NCBI GenBank assembly: GCA_037043235.1
Contig: JAWRVZ010000101.1
Span: 1,060,001-1,124,000, forward strand
Length of the DNA: 64,000 nucleotides
Source of the DNA: Rhodeus uyekii
Lineage: Eukaryota; Chordata; Actinopteri; Cypriniformes; Acheilognathidae
Direction: 5' to 3'
A program made the translations under genes and the position numbers. Positions within the stretch are counted from its first letter, which is position 1. Every line of letters starts with the position of its first letter. Below, piece by piece: positions 10,698 through 20,725 of the stretch. Under the pieces are notes generated by a model, which ran no database searches, was not told where the DNA came from, and saw only the letters and a program-made list of their open reading frames with translations.

Positions 10698-10928
10698 CAG
10701 CGCCCTCGAGAACTGATTGTGCTTGCTCAGCTCCGGACCAATCAATCAATTCGAATCAACCTTCCATCCTCTTTCGACTAGTGACGTACTGGTAATAGAA
10801 CTGATTTCATAGCTGGGAGAGGTACTCGTGCATTCACACGATCAATTTGATTGTGCTTCACAAGACAATCAGTCTAAAGCCTTCCCATAGCGTATCAATG
10901 CAGCGTGAGTTCCCTTGAAAGGGAACAT

Positions 10929-11496
10929 TATATTCAGTGCACACTCACTGTGTCTATAAAAAGTATTAAAAATAAAAAGTCTTTTATTTGCATAATATGT
11001 ACTCATTTCAAGTGCTGACGTGCACTTCTTTTCACAAGAAACTGTATCTATAATGTAAGGCCTGCTCTACACTGATGTGTGTTTTTCTCTCTTAGGTGGG
11101 GTTGTGTCTCTAGAGGGAAGATCTTTGTGACCTGGGTGTGCTGGGTCAGTTCTCAGTGTGACCGCTGTGCTTGCTGGGATGTCACTTCACATCCACTGAA
11201 TCTGTATGGGACTTTCTTTGGCTCTTTTATTTTATAGTACAAAGTCTCTCTCTTTCTCTCTCTCGCTCTCTCCATTCTCCTTTTTTGCTAATTTTGTTAG
11301 TTCACACCTTCTCTCTCTTTATCTTTCTCTCTTTGAGTCATGAAGTTTTGCAAAGCTTGATAAAGTGTAGTTGAATCTTGCTGTGGCTTGATATTTGTTT
11401 TTCAGATTTGCAGTTCTATTCCAATAACACCCAAACTATGAATGCACTGAAACTGTTTAACATTAAGTTAAATAACAGAAAAATATTAAATAACTG

Positions 11497-11536
<40 letters not shown>

Positions 11537-11543
11537 ATATATA
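10929..11543. other. No gene recognised
   Basis: Unique sequence with a CT-rich patch (about 11245-11340) and an (AT)n run at about 11501-11531 directly before the next transposon. Confidence 0.55.
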
Positions 11544-12257
11544 CAGTAATACCCCGGTTTACGAGTGACTTTGTATTCAAGCATGGAAAGTCAAATTGGT
11601 TTACGAGCATTATATCGGTGTGCGAGAAAAATATCCCCTCACCCACGTGCATTTTTGTGTGGAAAAGATCTAACGCTCAGTATCGTCACACGCATTTTTA
11701 CTGGAAATATCCTAACGACAGTCTCTCATAAAACAGTCACGCGGTTCCAACCCCTTTATCACCCCTTCACTCGTTCATTCAGCGTTGCTTGGTTTGGTTG
11801 CATCATTCACCACAATGATTATTTTATAAGTGATTTACAGCAGTTGTACCTTGTGTTGTTAACATTAATTGTTAACAACACAAGCACCACAACAACACAA
11901 GCAACACAACACATGTCAACCCCCCCCCCCCCCCCCCCCCGCACCCCCCTCCTCTCGTCTTCTTCACGCCAACAGTGACGCTACTCAAAGGTAAAGTGCA
12001 CGCGGTTTCAGTAAATTGTCAAGTATTTTTAGAGTTTAATTGTCAATTATTAGTATTTATATGAGATCTTAATGGTTATAATTTTAACTGTAATTAATAG
12101 GGTAAAACCAAAAAAAATATGTAAAATATCTAATATGTTGTGTGGAACAAATCGAGTGATTTTTAGTGCATTCTTATGGGGAAAATTGTTTTGGTGTTTG
12201 AGAATTTTGGGTTACGAGCTCTTGGAACGAATTAAACTCGTAACCGAGGTATCACTG
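11544..12257. mobile_element. Pogo/Tigger-type non-autonomous DNA transposon
   Basis: The element begins after a TA with CAGTAATACCCCGGTTTACG and ends CGAGGTATCACTG. The termini are inverted versions of each other with TTACGAG/CTCGTAA repeats inside. It shares the subterminal 'TTACGAGCTC-TTGGAACG' block with the element at 2741-3356, so the two are related. A poly-C tract of about 20 bp lies at 11921-11940. It encodes no transposase. The right end is fused to an inverted copy of its own terminus (see 12227-12312), and the expected right-hand TA is not adjacent. Confidence 0.7.
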
Positions 12258-12312
12258 TGTGTATATATATATATATATACACAGTGATACCTCGGTTACG
12301 AGTTTAATTCGT
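12227..12312. repeat. 86-bp palindrome built from a transposon terminus
   Basis: The arm ACGAATTAAACTCGTAACCG (continuing GAGGTATCACTGTG) is followed by an AT-dinucleotide spacer and then by its exact reverse complement, ending GAGTTTAATTCGT. The arms are about 33 bp and differ only by a 2-bp slip at the edge of the AT core. The left arm is the right end of the pogo-type element; the right arm is an orphan copy of the same end in opposite orientation. Confidence 0.9.
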
Positions 12313-12330
12313 ATATATATAAAATAATGT

Positions 12331-12905
12331 ACAGTGGTGTGAAAAAGTGTTTAACCCTCTTAAACAGAAAGTGATCAATCATGAAGATGCAAAAGTACAT
12401 ACAAATTTTAATTACATTTCATACATTTACATAACATTTCAAACATTACACATACTAGTAGTACAAGCCTGGAGAATAGAGGAAGGATTATTATTTATTT
12501 TTTTTAGTTGAGGTGGTGTGTATGTGTCAGTGTCATGTTAGGTGTTCACGAAAAAGGTGAGTTTTGAGCAGCCTTTTGAATATTGCCAAGGATTCTGCAT
12601 TCCGGATGAAGGCAGGGAGGTCATTCCACCAGCAAGGAATGAAGTTTTTTCCTCTCTGTGAAGATACCACAAGTGGTCGCTCGTTGATCGATCGAAGGTT
12701 TCTGGTAGGAGAGTAGATTTGAAGTAGCATCTGGAAGTATGAGGGTGCTGAGCCTGTGTTAGTTCTGTTAGCAAGCATCAGAGATTTCTTTTTTGTGCAT
12801 GTTTGTCACACTTAAGTGTTTCAGATCATCAAACAAACACAAGTGAACACAAAATTAAGTTTTTACATGACGGTTAATAGTTTAAGGGAGAACAAAATCA
12901 ATTCT
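12331..12905. mobile_element. Tc1-type element fragments, interrupted
   Basis: CAGTGGTGTGAAAAAGTGTT at 12332 is the well-known terminus of a high-copy fish Tc1-like element. After an L2-like insertion, sequence from the same element resumes at about 12784 with GTGCATGTTTGTCACACTTA and TGTTTCAGATCATCAAAC and runs to about 12905. Only non-coding end sequence is present; no transposase of this element is seen. Confidence 0.6.
12393..12783 (-). pseudogene. L2-like LINE pol, C-terminal tail
   Basis: A minus-strand frame (12533-12778) reads TGSAPSYFQMLLQIYSPTRN, then LRSINERPLVV and WWNDLPAFIRNAESLAIFKR, ending KTHLF. This is the conserved C-terminal tail that follows the reverse transcriptase in L2-like LINEs (pattern GxAPxYLxxLLxxYxPxRxLRS ... 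WNxLPxxIRxAxSLxxFKxxLKTHLF). It is a 3' fragment of about 390 bp inserted in Tc1-type sequence and is unrelated at close range to the LINE copies at 9858 and 32763. No catalytic region is present. Confidence 0.75.
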
Positions 12906-13109
12906 ACATGGCACTGAAAGAATCCAGTTTGAGATGATTTGAGCTTTATGACATTGTTCATTATCCTGCTGGATGTATCCATCAGAAGATGGGAACTGTG
13001 GTCACAAAGGGATGGTATGATGTGATGGTGGTCAGCCACAATACTCCGGTCACTATGGCGTTTACATGATTCTCAGTTGGTAATATGAGGCCCAAAATCG
13101 TTCACACCA

Positions 13110-13337
13110 TTACACCACCCGCACAAGCCTGAACTGCTGATCCATTCTTTCATGTTGTTCAAGCAAAATTCTGACCCAACCATCTGAATGTCGCAGCAGA
13201 AATCTAGACTCAAAGTTTTTCCAATGTTCTATTGTCCAGTTCTGGTATGAATTGTAGCCTTGGTTTCCTTTTCTTAGCTGGCAGGAGTGGCACACGGTTC
13301 TGCTGCTGTAGTTTCTCTGCTTCAAGATTGGAAATGC
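13110..13337 (-). pseudogene. Tc1 transposase, middle fragment
   Basis: The minus-strand frame contains QNWTIEHWKNFESRFLLRHS followed by DGWVRI and EQHERMD. This fits the Tc1 pattern QNWTxEDWKNVxWSDESRFLLxHSDGRVRIWR. The WSDE block with the first catalytic aspartate is missing: the sequence runs from WKN directly to ESRF, a small deletion. The fragment therefore lacks a catalytic residue. Confidence 0.75.
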
Positions 13338-14705
13338 TTTGTGTTGACTCGAGCATTTGAATTTAAATCCCGAGTCCAACTGAGTCTGTGAAATATGTTC
13401 AAGACAGTTGACGGAATTGCCACTGGTCAGATTGGGTCAGGTTCACGGAAGTGAATCATTGGCATGTATTTTTAAGTCTTGACTGTTTATACAATCAGTT
13501 TGATTCTTGTAAATTGTCTAAAATGAGTTTCTGTACGCACACACTCACACTCACAGAAAATCAGTGTGCGGATGCTGAATTAAGTTCTCATTCTCGTCGC
13601 ACTGTGATTCTACAGATTTAAATACAAAGTTTTGTCAAAATGTCTCAGTGAGTTTTCAAGTAAACACAGTCAGTGAATGTAAACCGGGAGAAAATCGGAT
13701 GTGAATGAATATATTGGACCTGTGCAGTAGAACTTAAAGTGTCATCAGTCTCATAAACCTGATGACTGAATGATGAATATTAAACAACAAAAGAAAAAGA
13801 GAGAATGATTCATTGCTCTTGCTGGAGTAATTATCCTTTATATTTATGCATACAGTGAAGATTATGTGGTTAATTAGTTTTTACATTTACTTTATTAAAT
13901 GTCTCTGGTAGGCTATTTCTATAGTAGTGTTACGTAATGCTGCTGGTGTGCGATGCGGAGCAAACGAGGAGACTTAGAAATCCAACCAAAAACTTTATTC
14001 ACAAAACCAAAACACTATAGAAAACCAAACGTGTGCACTCATGTGCAAAACGGAAAACTAGGAGAAACAGGACCATGGAGACGGCATCCACACAACATAC
14101 AAGACATCCGTGAAGCAACGTTAACAAGAGACAAAGACATGGGAACACAGGAGGGTATATATTGGCAAACACAGGATTAGGAACAGCTGACAAGAGCGTG
14201 CAGGACCTGGAAGATAGATAAAGGGACCTGGAAAGGAGAAACACGAGACAAGACCGTGACAAGTAGCCTAAATAGACCTATATATTTATTTATTTATTTC
14301 ATTAGAATGTGTGATTAATCTACTTAATTTACCTTATTCGTAAACATTGTATTTAGGTTAATTAAGCTACTATTGGGTTTTGCTGTTGTACACAGTGCAT
14401 TTTCTAGGCTGTTCCCATTCACCAAGCGTCCCTGATTCCCCCGCACCCCCTGCCTTGAATTCATCAAGTTCAGTCCTGCCTACAGTTTTTTTACATTCAA
14501 AATGCTGTTTCACTCATAATCAAATTGACCATAACTTCCGTTGAAATCAAAAAGCTAAGTACAATAAAGTTTTGCTTTTGTTACATTTAAAATGTATGTT
14601 GTTAAGGTATTGACTTGTTAAGGTATTGTGAATAATTATTGTTTAGTTGCAATCTAACCGTTTGGACTCAGGCTTAACTAAGGTGGACTCAAACCCAACA
14701 CTACT
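13338..14705. mobile_element. Insertion splitting the Tc1 element
   Basis: Foreign DNA of about 1.37 kb lies between the two Tc1 blocks. Its edges read GTGTTGACTCGAGCATTTG on the left and GGACTCAAACCCAACAC on the right; in reverse complement these share GTGTTGG/A and a GACTC/GAGTCC-rich subterminal zone, so it is probably a diverged terminal-inverted-repeat element. No target duplication could be confirmed and no transposase was found. A solo LTR (13928-14261) has inserted within it. Confidence 0.4.
13928..14261 (-). mobile_element. Solo LTR with perfect 5-bp target duplication
   Basis: The 334-bp segment starts TGTTACGTAATG and ends GACCGTGACA; read on the minus strand it is TGTCACGGTC...CGTAACA, the TG...CA form of an LTR. 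AGTAG flanks it exactly (13923-13927 and 14262-14266). Inside, on the minus strand, an AATAAA lies near the 3' side (TTTATT at about 13992). No internal region is attached, so it is probably the product of LTR-LTR recombination of a Ty3-like element. Confidence 0.8.
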
Positions 14706-15060
14706 CAGTTCTAACAAGTGGTTATTTGAGTTACTGTTGCCTTTCTATCGGCTGGAGCCAGAGTTGCACTTCTCCTTTGACCTTTGGCATCAACAATGCA
14801 TTTGCACCCACAGAACTGGATATTTCCTCTATTTCATGCCATTCTCTGCAAACACTAGAAGGTTTGAGTGAAAAGATGGTTGTGTGTGAAAATCCCAGTA
14901 GATCAGCAGTTTCTGAAGTCTCACGTTCAAAGTCATTTCATCCCCATTCTGATGCTCTGTTTGAACTACAGAATTTTTACAACTTGATTGTTTCTATATG
15001 CCAAAATGCAGTGAGTTGCTGCCATGTGATTGGCTGATTAGGCATTTGCGTTAACAGGCA
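14706..15060 (-). pseudogene. Tc1 transposase, N-terminal fragment
   Basis: Minus-strand DNA corresponds to the N-terminal paired-like helix-turn-helix part of the same Tc1-like family. The plus-strand landmarks AACTGGATATTTCCTC and GTGTGTGAAAATCCCAGTAG are recognisable. Translation is scrambled by frameshifts. It is separated from the catalytic-domain fragment by the 1.37-kb insertion. Confidence 0.5.
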
Positions 15061-15118
15061 GTTAAACAGGTGTAATTAATCAAGTGAGTGTAAATTGATG
15101 ACAGTCTGTGTGTTGGCA

Positions 15119-16156
15119 CTCCCATATGCGGCGATGGAGCAGGTTCATTGTCAGATCTGGCTATAACATGTCATAGAGCCCATAACATACGTTCATGTCC
15201 TGACGTGGTTTGAGCAAACAGATTTAAATCCAACTCGAAAGCATTTATTCCTGGTCTTTTCACAATCCAATCAGAGAAAACACATGAAGTCAGCATGTGT
15301 ACACAGGCCCTATAACATAGACCTTGCCTTTCCTCCATTAGGACTTTCTGTGTATACAGCTCAGCTTCACATTTTACAATACAGCTACTTTCATGAATGT
15401 ACAGATGAAATGTAACTCAATAAACCTTGGAGGCGCTGTCTGTAGATGTGTGGCAATCGGTTATTGAGGTGTGGTCGGTTCAGTGTATATTGGACCGTGT
15501 GGCATAAAGACCTCATATTGAGCCGAATGGACCTGCTTTGTGACCTTATATCGAAAACTACAGAGGTTTCACTGGGAGAAAAGGAAATGTAACAATGTAA
15601 CAATGAGATTGTTCCTGGCTTCCTCAGACATGAAAGAGACAGGGCAAGAGCCACAGCTATTCTGAGCCTTAAAAGCCTCATTCCTTTCCTTATTTTAAGG
15701 AATGTTTATTTATGAAAAGATTATTTGGAGTATTTTTAGAGTCCATGAAAGGTTTTCAAGATGATGCTGGTTTCGGTCTGTGAATTCACACAGAGAGCGG
15801 GGTGGGTTTGTTCGACAGCTGCCATCAGCGAGCGTTTGTACGTGTGTGTGTGTGTGTGTGTATACACCCGCACACAATAGCTGTCCTGTAATAGTCATGT
15901 GTTATGGGCAGAAAGACCCCGCGGAAGAAACAGAGCTTCCTCCAATTACACGCTTAGCACATCCGACACTTTCATCTCTGCAAACAGGACAGCGTATTAC
16001 AGGTGGCAGACATGTACACACGAGAACCGCACGACAGGAATAGTCACATCAGTGTTCTGTCCCATGAAATCAAAGCTGATCAATGAAGTAATGCTGACAA
16101 AAGCGTATTTGGGAAATCTCTTTGGTAGGTATTCAATGATCGGTCTACTCGTTTGT
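15119..16156. other. No gene recognised
   Basis: Unique-looking sequence. Open frames at 15391-15681 and 15780-16043 show no domain. A short GT run is at about 15843-15860. Confidence 0.55.
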
Positions 16157-16262
16157 TTGGTAACGCTTTATTTCGCTGGTCCGCTTTAGACATTCAACTG
16201 ACTACCAGGGACTTTGCAACTACTGACTCTAACCTAACAGTCTACAACTAATCTACTTAAAC
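16157..16262 (+). mobile_element. Unexpanded MITE arm, relative of the 113-bp repeat
   Basis: The segment begins GGTAACGCTTTATTTCGCTG and continues ACATTCAACTGACTACCAGG, GACTTTGCAACTACTGACTC and ACAGTCTACAACTAATCTAC. The order of motifs (terminus, CATTCA-CTGACTA, CTTT-CAACTAC, ACTCT, AGTCTAC) is that of the 113-bp tandem unit, but here it is present once. This is a single copy of the putative parent element. Confidence 0.6.
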
Positions 16263-17944
16263 TCTATGTCGACATGTCGCTCCAAAGCTACCCATGTGTT
16301 AAATGGACAACTGAAATAAATTACTCATCGATATTTATCAAATTATAAAATAATTTACACAATGCCGTTTAAGTTGGTTTTACATCACTCCATTTGACAT
16401 GTTAACGACGTAGAATTTGTTGTTTAAATGTTGACGTAAAAAGAATTGAAAAGTAAACCGTTTTTTAAATCCATTACTTTATTTCAATGTATGTTTTGAC
16501 AGAGACACGACTCGAGTCAAAGCCGCAGGTCCCACCATAACTGAATGACTGCAAGAGAGAAGCAGAGCAAAGACCATTATAGTAGAGCATTGACGGAGAT
16601 CTTGGAGGGAGTACAGAAGTGTCAGAGAGTGGTAAGGAATGAGGAACAGAGAGAAAGAAACACAAATGCTCGGACCAAAACGCTCCTTTCAACATCTGGA
16701 TATCAGAAGGTCTCCTGTAAGGAGGAATGTAGTCCAACATTTCACTTTTGTCTTCTCGCCGTGTCGTCTTGGATTCAAACCTCCAGAACTGACAGGATTT
16801 GGCCTCCTTCCCGGAGAACGCAAGAGAGAGGGGGAGGAGAGAGAGAGAGAGAGAGAACTTGACCTCTACAGCCTCCCCGTCTTTTAAGCCTTCATTGCCT
16901 TAGAAATGGTTACATAATTGTAAAGAACCAGAGCAATTTGTTTGTTTTAGCTTCTCAATGCTTCCCACTTCTCTCAGCTGCTTTCAATTGCACGATGTGT
17001 TTCCCCACGGACAAGCCAGCGCTCTCTACTATACACAAACCAATGGAGGTTTTAATAAAGAAATTCCACATAAGTCAGGCTTCATTCAGCATTATTCAGA
17101 CGATTCCGTGGAGCCAAGTTAGATTATCCTCTAGAAAAGGATTAAACGAGTCTCCAAAAATCCAGTTGTTGTAAGACAAACTAGTCAACTTATCTCCTGA
17201 AAATATCTCTTTTTGTTATAAATAACAGAGGATTTGTATTATGTATAAAATAATCATTTACAGTTGATTACTATTACATTTACAAAGCATCAAATTATTT
17301 AAAAAAAGAAAAGGAATGGATATTAGAGATTTCAGTCAAATACATTTCTGAAATGTCATGCTTGGAAACATTACATTAATTGCACTATATTGCAAACGCG
17401 TACATGTGTTTATTTAGACGAATCTACGAGCGACTGGCATCGGACGAACACTAGTGTCAATGATGAATATTTTAAAAGATCTCGAGAGCTACAGATGCAC
17501 ATCTACAGCAGTCAAAAGTGATCTTCAGCCTTTATTCAGATATTCTCAAAAATATGTTCAGGATTTTGTAAGCGCATTAATGAAATGACAATGAAACGTA
17601 ATTTTTGACCAGTCTGTCATGCAAAGAAATAATGCAAATACAAGCGAGAACTCAATTTGAATAACTGATTATGTTTTACTCAATAAATGCTTTTTCCTGT
17701 GCACCATTTGTTTTTCACAATGAATTAAAACCTGTAGCTCTTTTAACCAAGTTAAATTTGCTCAAATATGTTCCTTATATTTTGATGGTTTAGTCGAACT
17801 TATAGGGCAAACACCCCGTCCAGACATCTATTTTTGGCCACTGCTGAAAATTCATACCCAAAATCACAAATCTGAGAAAAAGTGTCTTTTTTTGATGTCT
17901 GAACCTCAGTCAATCTAAGAGACGTAGTTCTGTATTTGTCACAA
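16263..17944. other. No gene recognised
   Basis: About 1.7 kb of mostly unique DNA. The part at 16500-16870 is more GC-rich and ends in a GA run (about 16838-16857); overlapping frames there have no recognisable domain. No splice-supported exon could be argued. Confidence 0.5.
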
Positions 17945-17949
17945 AAAGA

Positions 17950-18115
17950 AAATAAGTAGTACTTTATTTTACAGTCATTTTCTGCATGTACATACTATAT
18001 ACTTACTAAAAGTAATTACAATAACTAGGCTACTAACACTGACCTTTCATCTAAACCTAACCTGAACCTCCCTTAAATTACCAGTACACATACTGTAAAA
18101 GTAAATTCAACATAC
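17950..18115. repeat. MITE-like inverted-repeat fragment
   Basis: It begins AGTACTTTATTTTACAGTCA and continues with CATGTACATACTATATACTT, a CTAAACCTAACC-type middle, and ACACATACTGTAAAAGTA at the far side. The two outer parts are rough inverted copies (TTTTACAGT / ACTGTAAAA). This is typical of small palindromic MITEs with an 'ACTTTATTTT' end. Confidence 0.45.
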
Positions 18116-20725
18116 AGGGGCATTGACATTCAAGTTTCATTTGAGCTCTTAATTTAGTGCAAGATTTTAACTCCAAGTCTTCCCTTAAAGCCCGTCATTG
18201 AGGCTTTGCTCGTAGCTGGGGCTCAGTGATAGCTCATTTAAGCATTGATATTGATGGGCTGGCTGATGGGAAACCACCACGGGCCTCTGACAGATGAAAA
18301 GCTTGAAGACTTTAACCTAGCGCTGGCCGAGCGCCATCGGAGCGAGAGAGAGAGAGAGAGAGAGAGCACAATGGAGCAATGTTCACTGACAGAAGAGCTG
18401 CAGCGGGGCTTACGGCTGTCAGCAGGGCCTTCAGCTCTGTCACCAGCCGGCACACAGGCCCTTCACGGACCGCCGCACCACGGGACGACGAGCTGCAGAT
18501 TACCAGGCTGCTGTTACGGACCATTTGACCTGACACGTGACGCTTAACATACAAGTTTACCATGGTAACCATAGTTTCAGCAAAACACCGTGGTAATTCC
18601 TCTGTGAAACCCTAGTAAATATGGAATTGCCTTGAAGCATCAGGTGAAGCTTTCTTTCATTGATTGATTTTAGCGTAGTCAAATCAATTAATCTTGATTA
18701 ATCACATCTCACATAAACGTTGGTAAATATATCATATACACTGAAAAAACAATAAGTAAAACGTACCTATTGTGGCTTTTTTCACACATATTTCAGGTAA
18801 CATTTGTAATTACATTTCACATATGGAATTAAAGTACCGGTAACTTATGTAAGTAAAGGACAATTGACAAAGAAAATAAATGCATTTTACTTGGCCAGTT
18901 AAAGCGTGTCGAGTAATTTCTACTTTTTTAGTCAGCAATACTCTGTTTCAAGTACATTTTACTCAAACAATATAACACTGCATTAATCCATGATTTTAAA
19001 GTGCACTTGTATGTAAATAATAGAGTAGATATTGTGTAGACAACATATATACATTATACAAGTAATGTGGTACACACTTGAACACAGTAACGGAGGAATC
19101 CTAAGGATCATGTTTGAAAATGAATGTGTCGTTTGTGATTAAGTTGATAAATAATTCAAATAATTGACAATTAATTTCATAATGTTGATATGCACTCATT
19201 AATGCCTACAAGCTTAAATTGAGTTAACTGAAGTAACTTATTTAGGTAGATTTTACATATTTTTTTCTGTAGTATGTACTATGTTTAATATTTTAAAATA
19301 TTATTTTTTTGTATTAAGTGTGTGTGAGTATATGTGTGTGTGTGTGTCTGTATACATATACACACACACACACACATACATATACAAAGATATGTGAGTA
19401 TGTGTGAGTGTGTGTGTGTGTGTGTACATCATATATTCACCAGTGTGAATATTAATAATAAGTATAATAAACATAACAATAATTAATACTTAGAATAAAA
19501 TTATACTACTTTTTCTCTTTCTTCTTTCTTTTTGTTTTTAACAATATTACAGTTTTTTTTCTGACGGGATCAGGTTTATTCAGTATCTGCAGCTTTGTTG
19601 AGCAGAAGAGATTTATTTTTGAATCGTACCAACAGTGTGTCATGGCGATGAACGTAGTTCTTTCTTTATAGGAATTTAGGCCTGTGTATATTTTGCCAAC
19701 ATTTAGGAGATGACCTCAAAGCTAATACAGAGTTTAAACGCTCATTTTGAATATAGTAGTTTCAATTATCCTAATTAGTTTTTTTTCCTCCTTTCTCATC
19801 ATAATTATTGTCATCATCATCATTATTTGTTGTTAATTCTTCATTGTACTCTGCAGTTCTGCGCTCTAGCTTTGCCAAACGCTGATGAAATGTGTTTGAT
19901 TGTCAGGATGTTGATGGCTGTCGGGCTCTCGGTGGATTATCAGAGGATATAAATCTGTTATCAAAACAGTATGTAGATTAGACCGTCAAACTTTGAGTGA
20001 AGACAATACTACGAAAGTGCAGCACAGCCAAGAACTTAGCAAATAATGAAGACAAAAGAGTGCGATAGAGTTGTGGACTGACCGGCCAACAATAACAGCT
20101 TACTTGTTGACAATGACCTGCATCTAATGCCTCCCACAGAATAAATCACATGCCGAACTCAGGGTACGTTCTGCTGGCCAAACCCAACCTCGAGCTATTT
20201 ACGATGAGGGCGACCTGGAGGAACACGAGGAGAAATGACAGGCATGCGAGTTGCCCCCCAGATTTTATTTGTTGTCCTTTATTCCCAGGGTATGCATTAA
20301 AGGCAGTAAAATGAATATGATATCTTTTTACATCTAAACTCTGAAAAGTGCTTCAGTGGCTGGGGAACCAGCGCTCCCCCACGCGCACACACCCACGCCT
20401 ACATATTTCATCTGCTCTTCCAAGATGTTTGAAGCCTCTGACCCAGCTGGATTCTGCTTTGAGCTGAAAGCGTTCAAAGTGTTGCACAGACACTAATCAT
20501 GGCGGCGAGCAGCGAGAGACGCCTCCCCGATGTGGCCCGACCGTTAAGGCATAGCTGGATCGAAGAGGGACGTTCTTTGATCCCGTTCAGCTGAGCAGGA
20601 GCTCTATACTTGTGTTACAGTTTCCGTTAACATATTACATATATGTGGCTCCTCATTGACGCAGTATTTAGCTTCTTTGTTCCATCATTTATTTTACTCA
20701 ACCAGTCAAAAGCCAGGAATATTGA
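18116..20725. other. No gene recognised; candidate conserved non-coding DNA
   Basis: The stretches at 18180-18540 and 20100-20600 are more GC-rich and less repetitive than their surroundings. They contain no supportable exon. They might be conserved regulatory DNA, but that is inference only. A (GA)n run lies at 18344-18366 and a CATGGTAACCATAG palindromic motif at 18560-18574. The rest is AT-rich. Confidence 0.4.
19316..19427. repeat. TG tract facing a CA tract
   Basis: Interrupted (TG)n at 19319-19348 is followed by GTATACATATAC, then (CA)n at 19360-19376, then another TG tract to 19427. The TG and CA tracts are complementary and could fold back on each other. Confidence 0.8.

Larger units (their letters stand above)
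7276..10928 (-). mobile_element. Decayed DIRS-type (tyrosine-recombinase) retrotransposon
   Basis: The terminal repeats are inverted, not direct: 7276-7440 (CACTATGGGAAAGCTTTACC, then GTGAAGCACAA and CGTGTGAATGCAC) reappears in reverse complement at about 10790-10928. A further TTCAAGGGAACTCACGCTG block at 7532-7575 matches the outermost part of the distal repeat, as expected for the internal complementary region of DIRS elements. Between them on the minus strand, in family order, lie remains of the reverse-transcriptase entry region, RNase H, a connecting region and a tyrosine recombinase. Frameshifts and stops are everywhere, gag is missing and most of the RT palm is gone. An L2-like LINE tail (9858-10697) interrupts the promoter-proximal part. 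A second DIRS fragment, on the plus strand, is at 28071-28745. Confidence 0.75.
12906..15118 (-). mobile_element. Tc1-like transposon, broken by a nested insertion
   Basis: Two blocks of one high-copy vertebrate Tc1-like element, in minus orientation, are separated by foreign DNA. The block at 12906-13337 carries the catalytic-domain side and the block at 14706-15118 the N-terminal side. Landmarks on the plus strand are GAATGTCGCAGCAGAAATC, CCCAGTAGATCAGCAGTTTC and GCTGCCATGTGATTGGCTGA. The far end at 15085-15118 keeps a version of the terminal GTGAGTGTA. The coding sequence is frame-shifted in both blocks. Confidence 0.65.
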
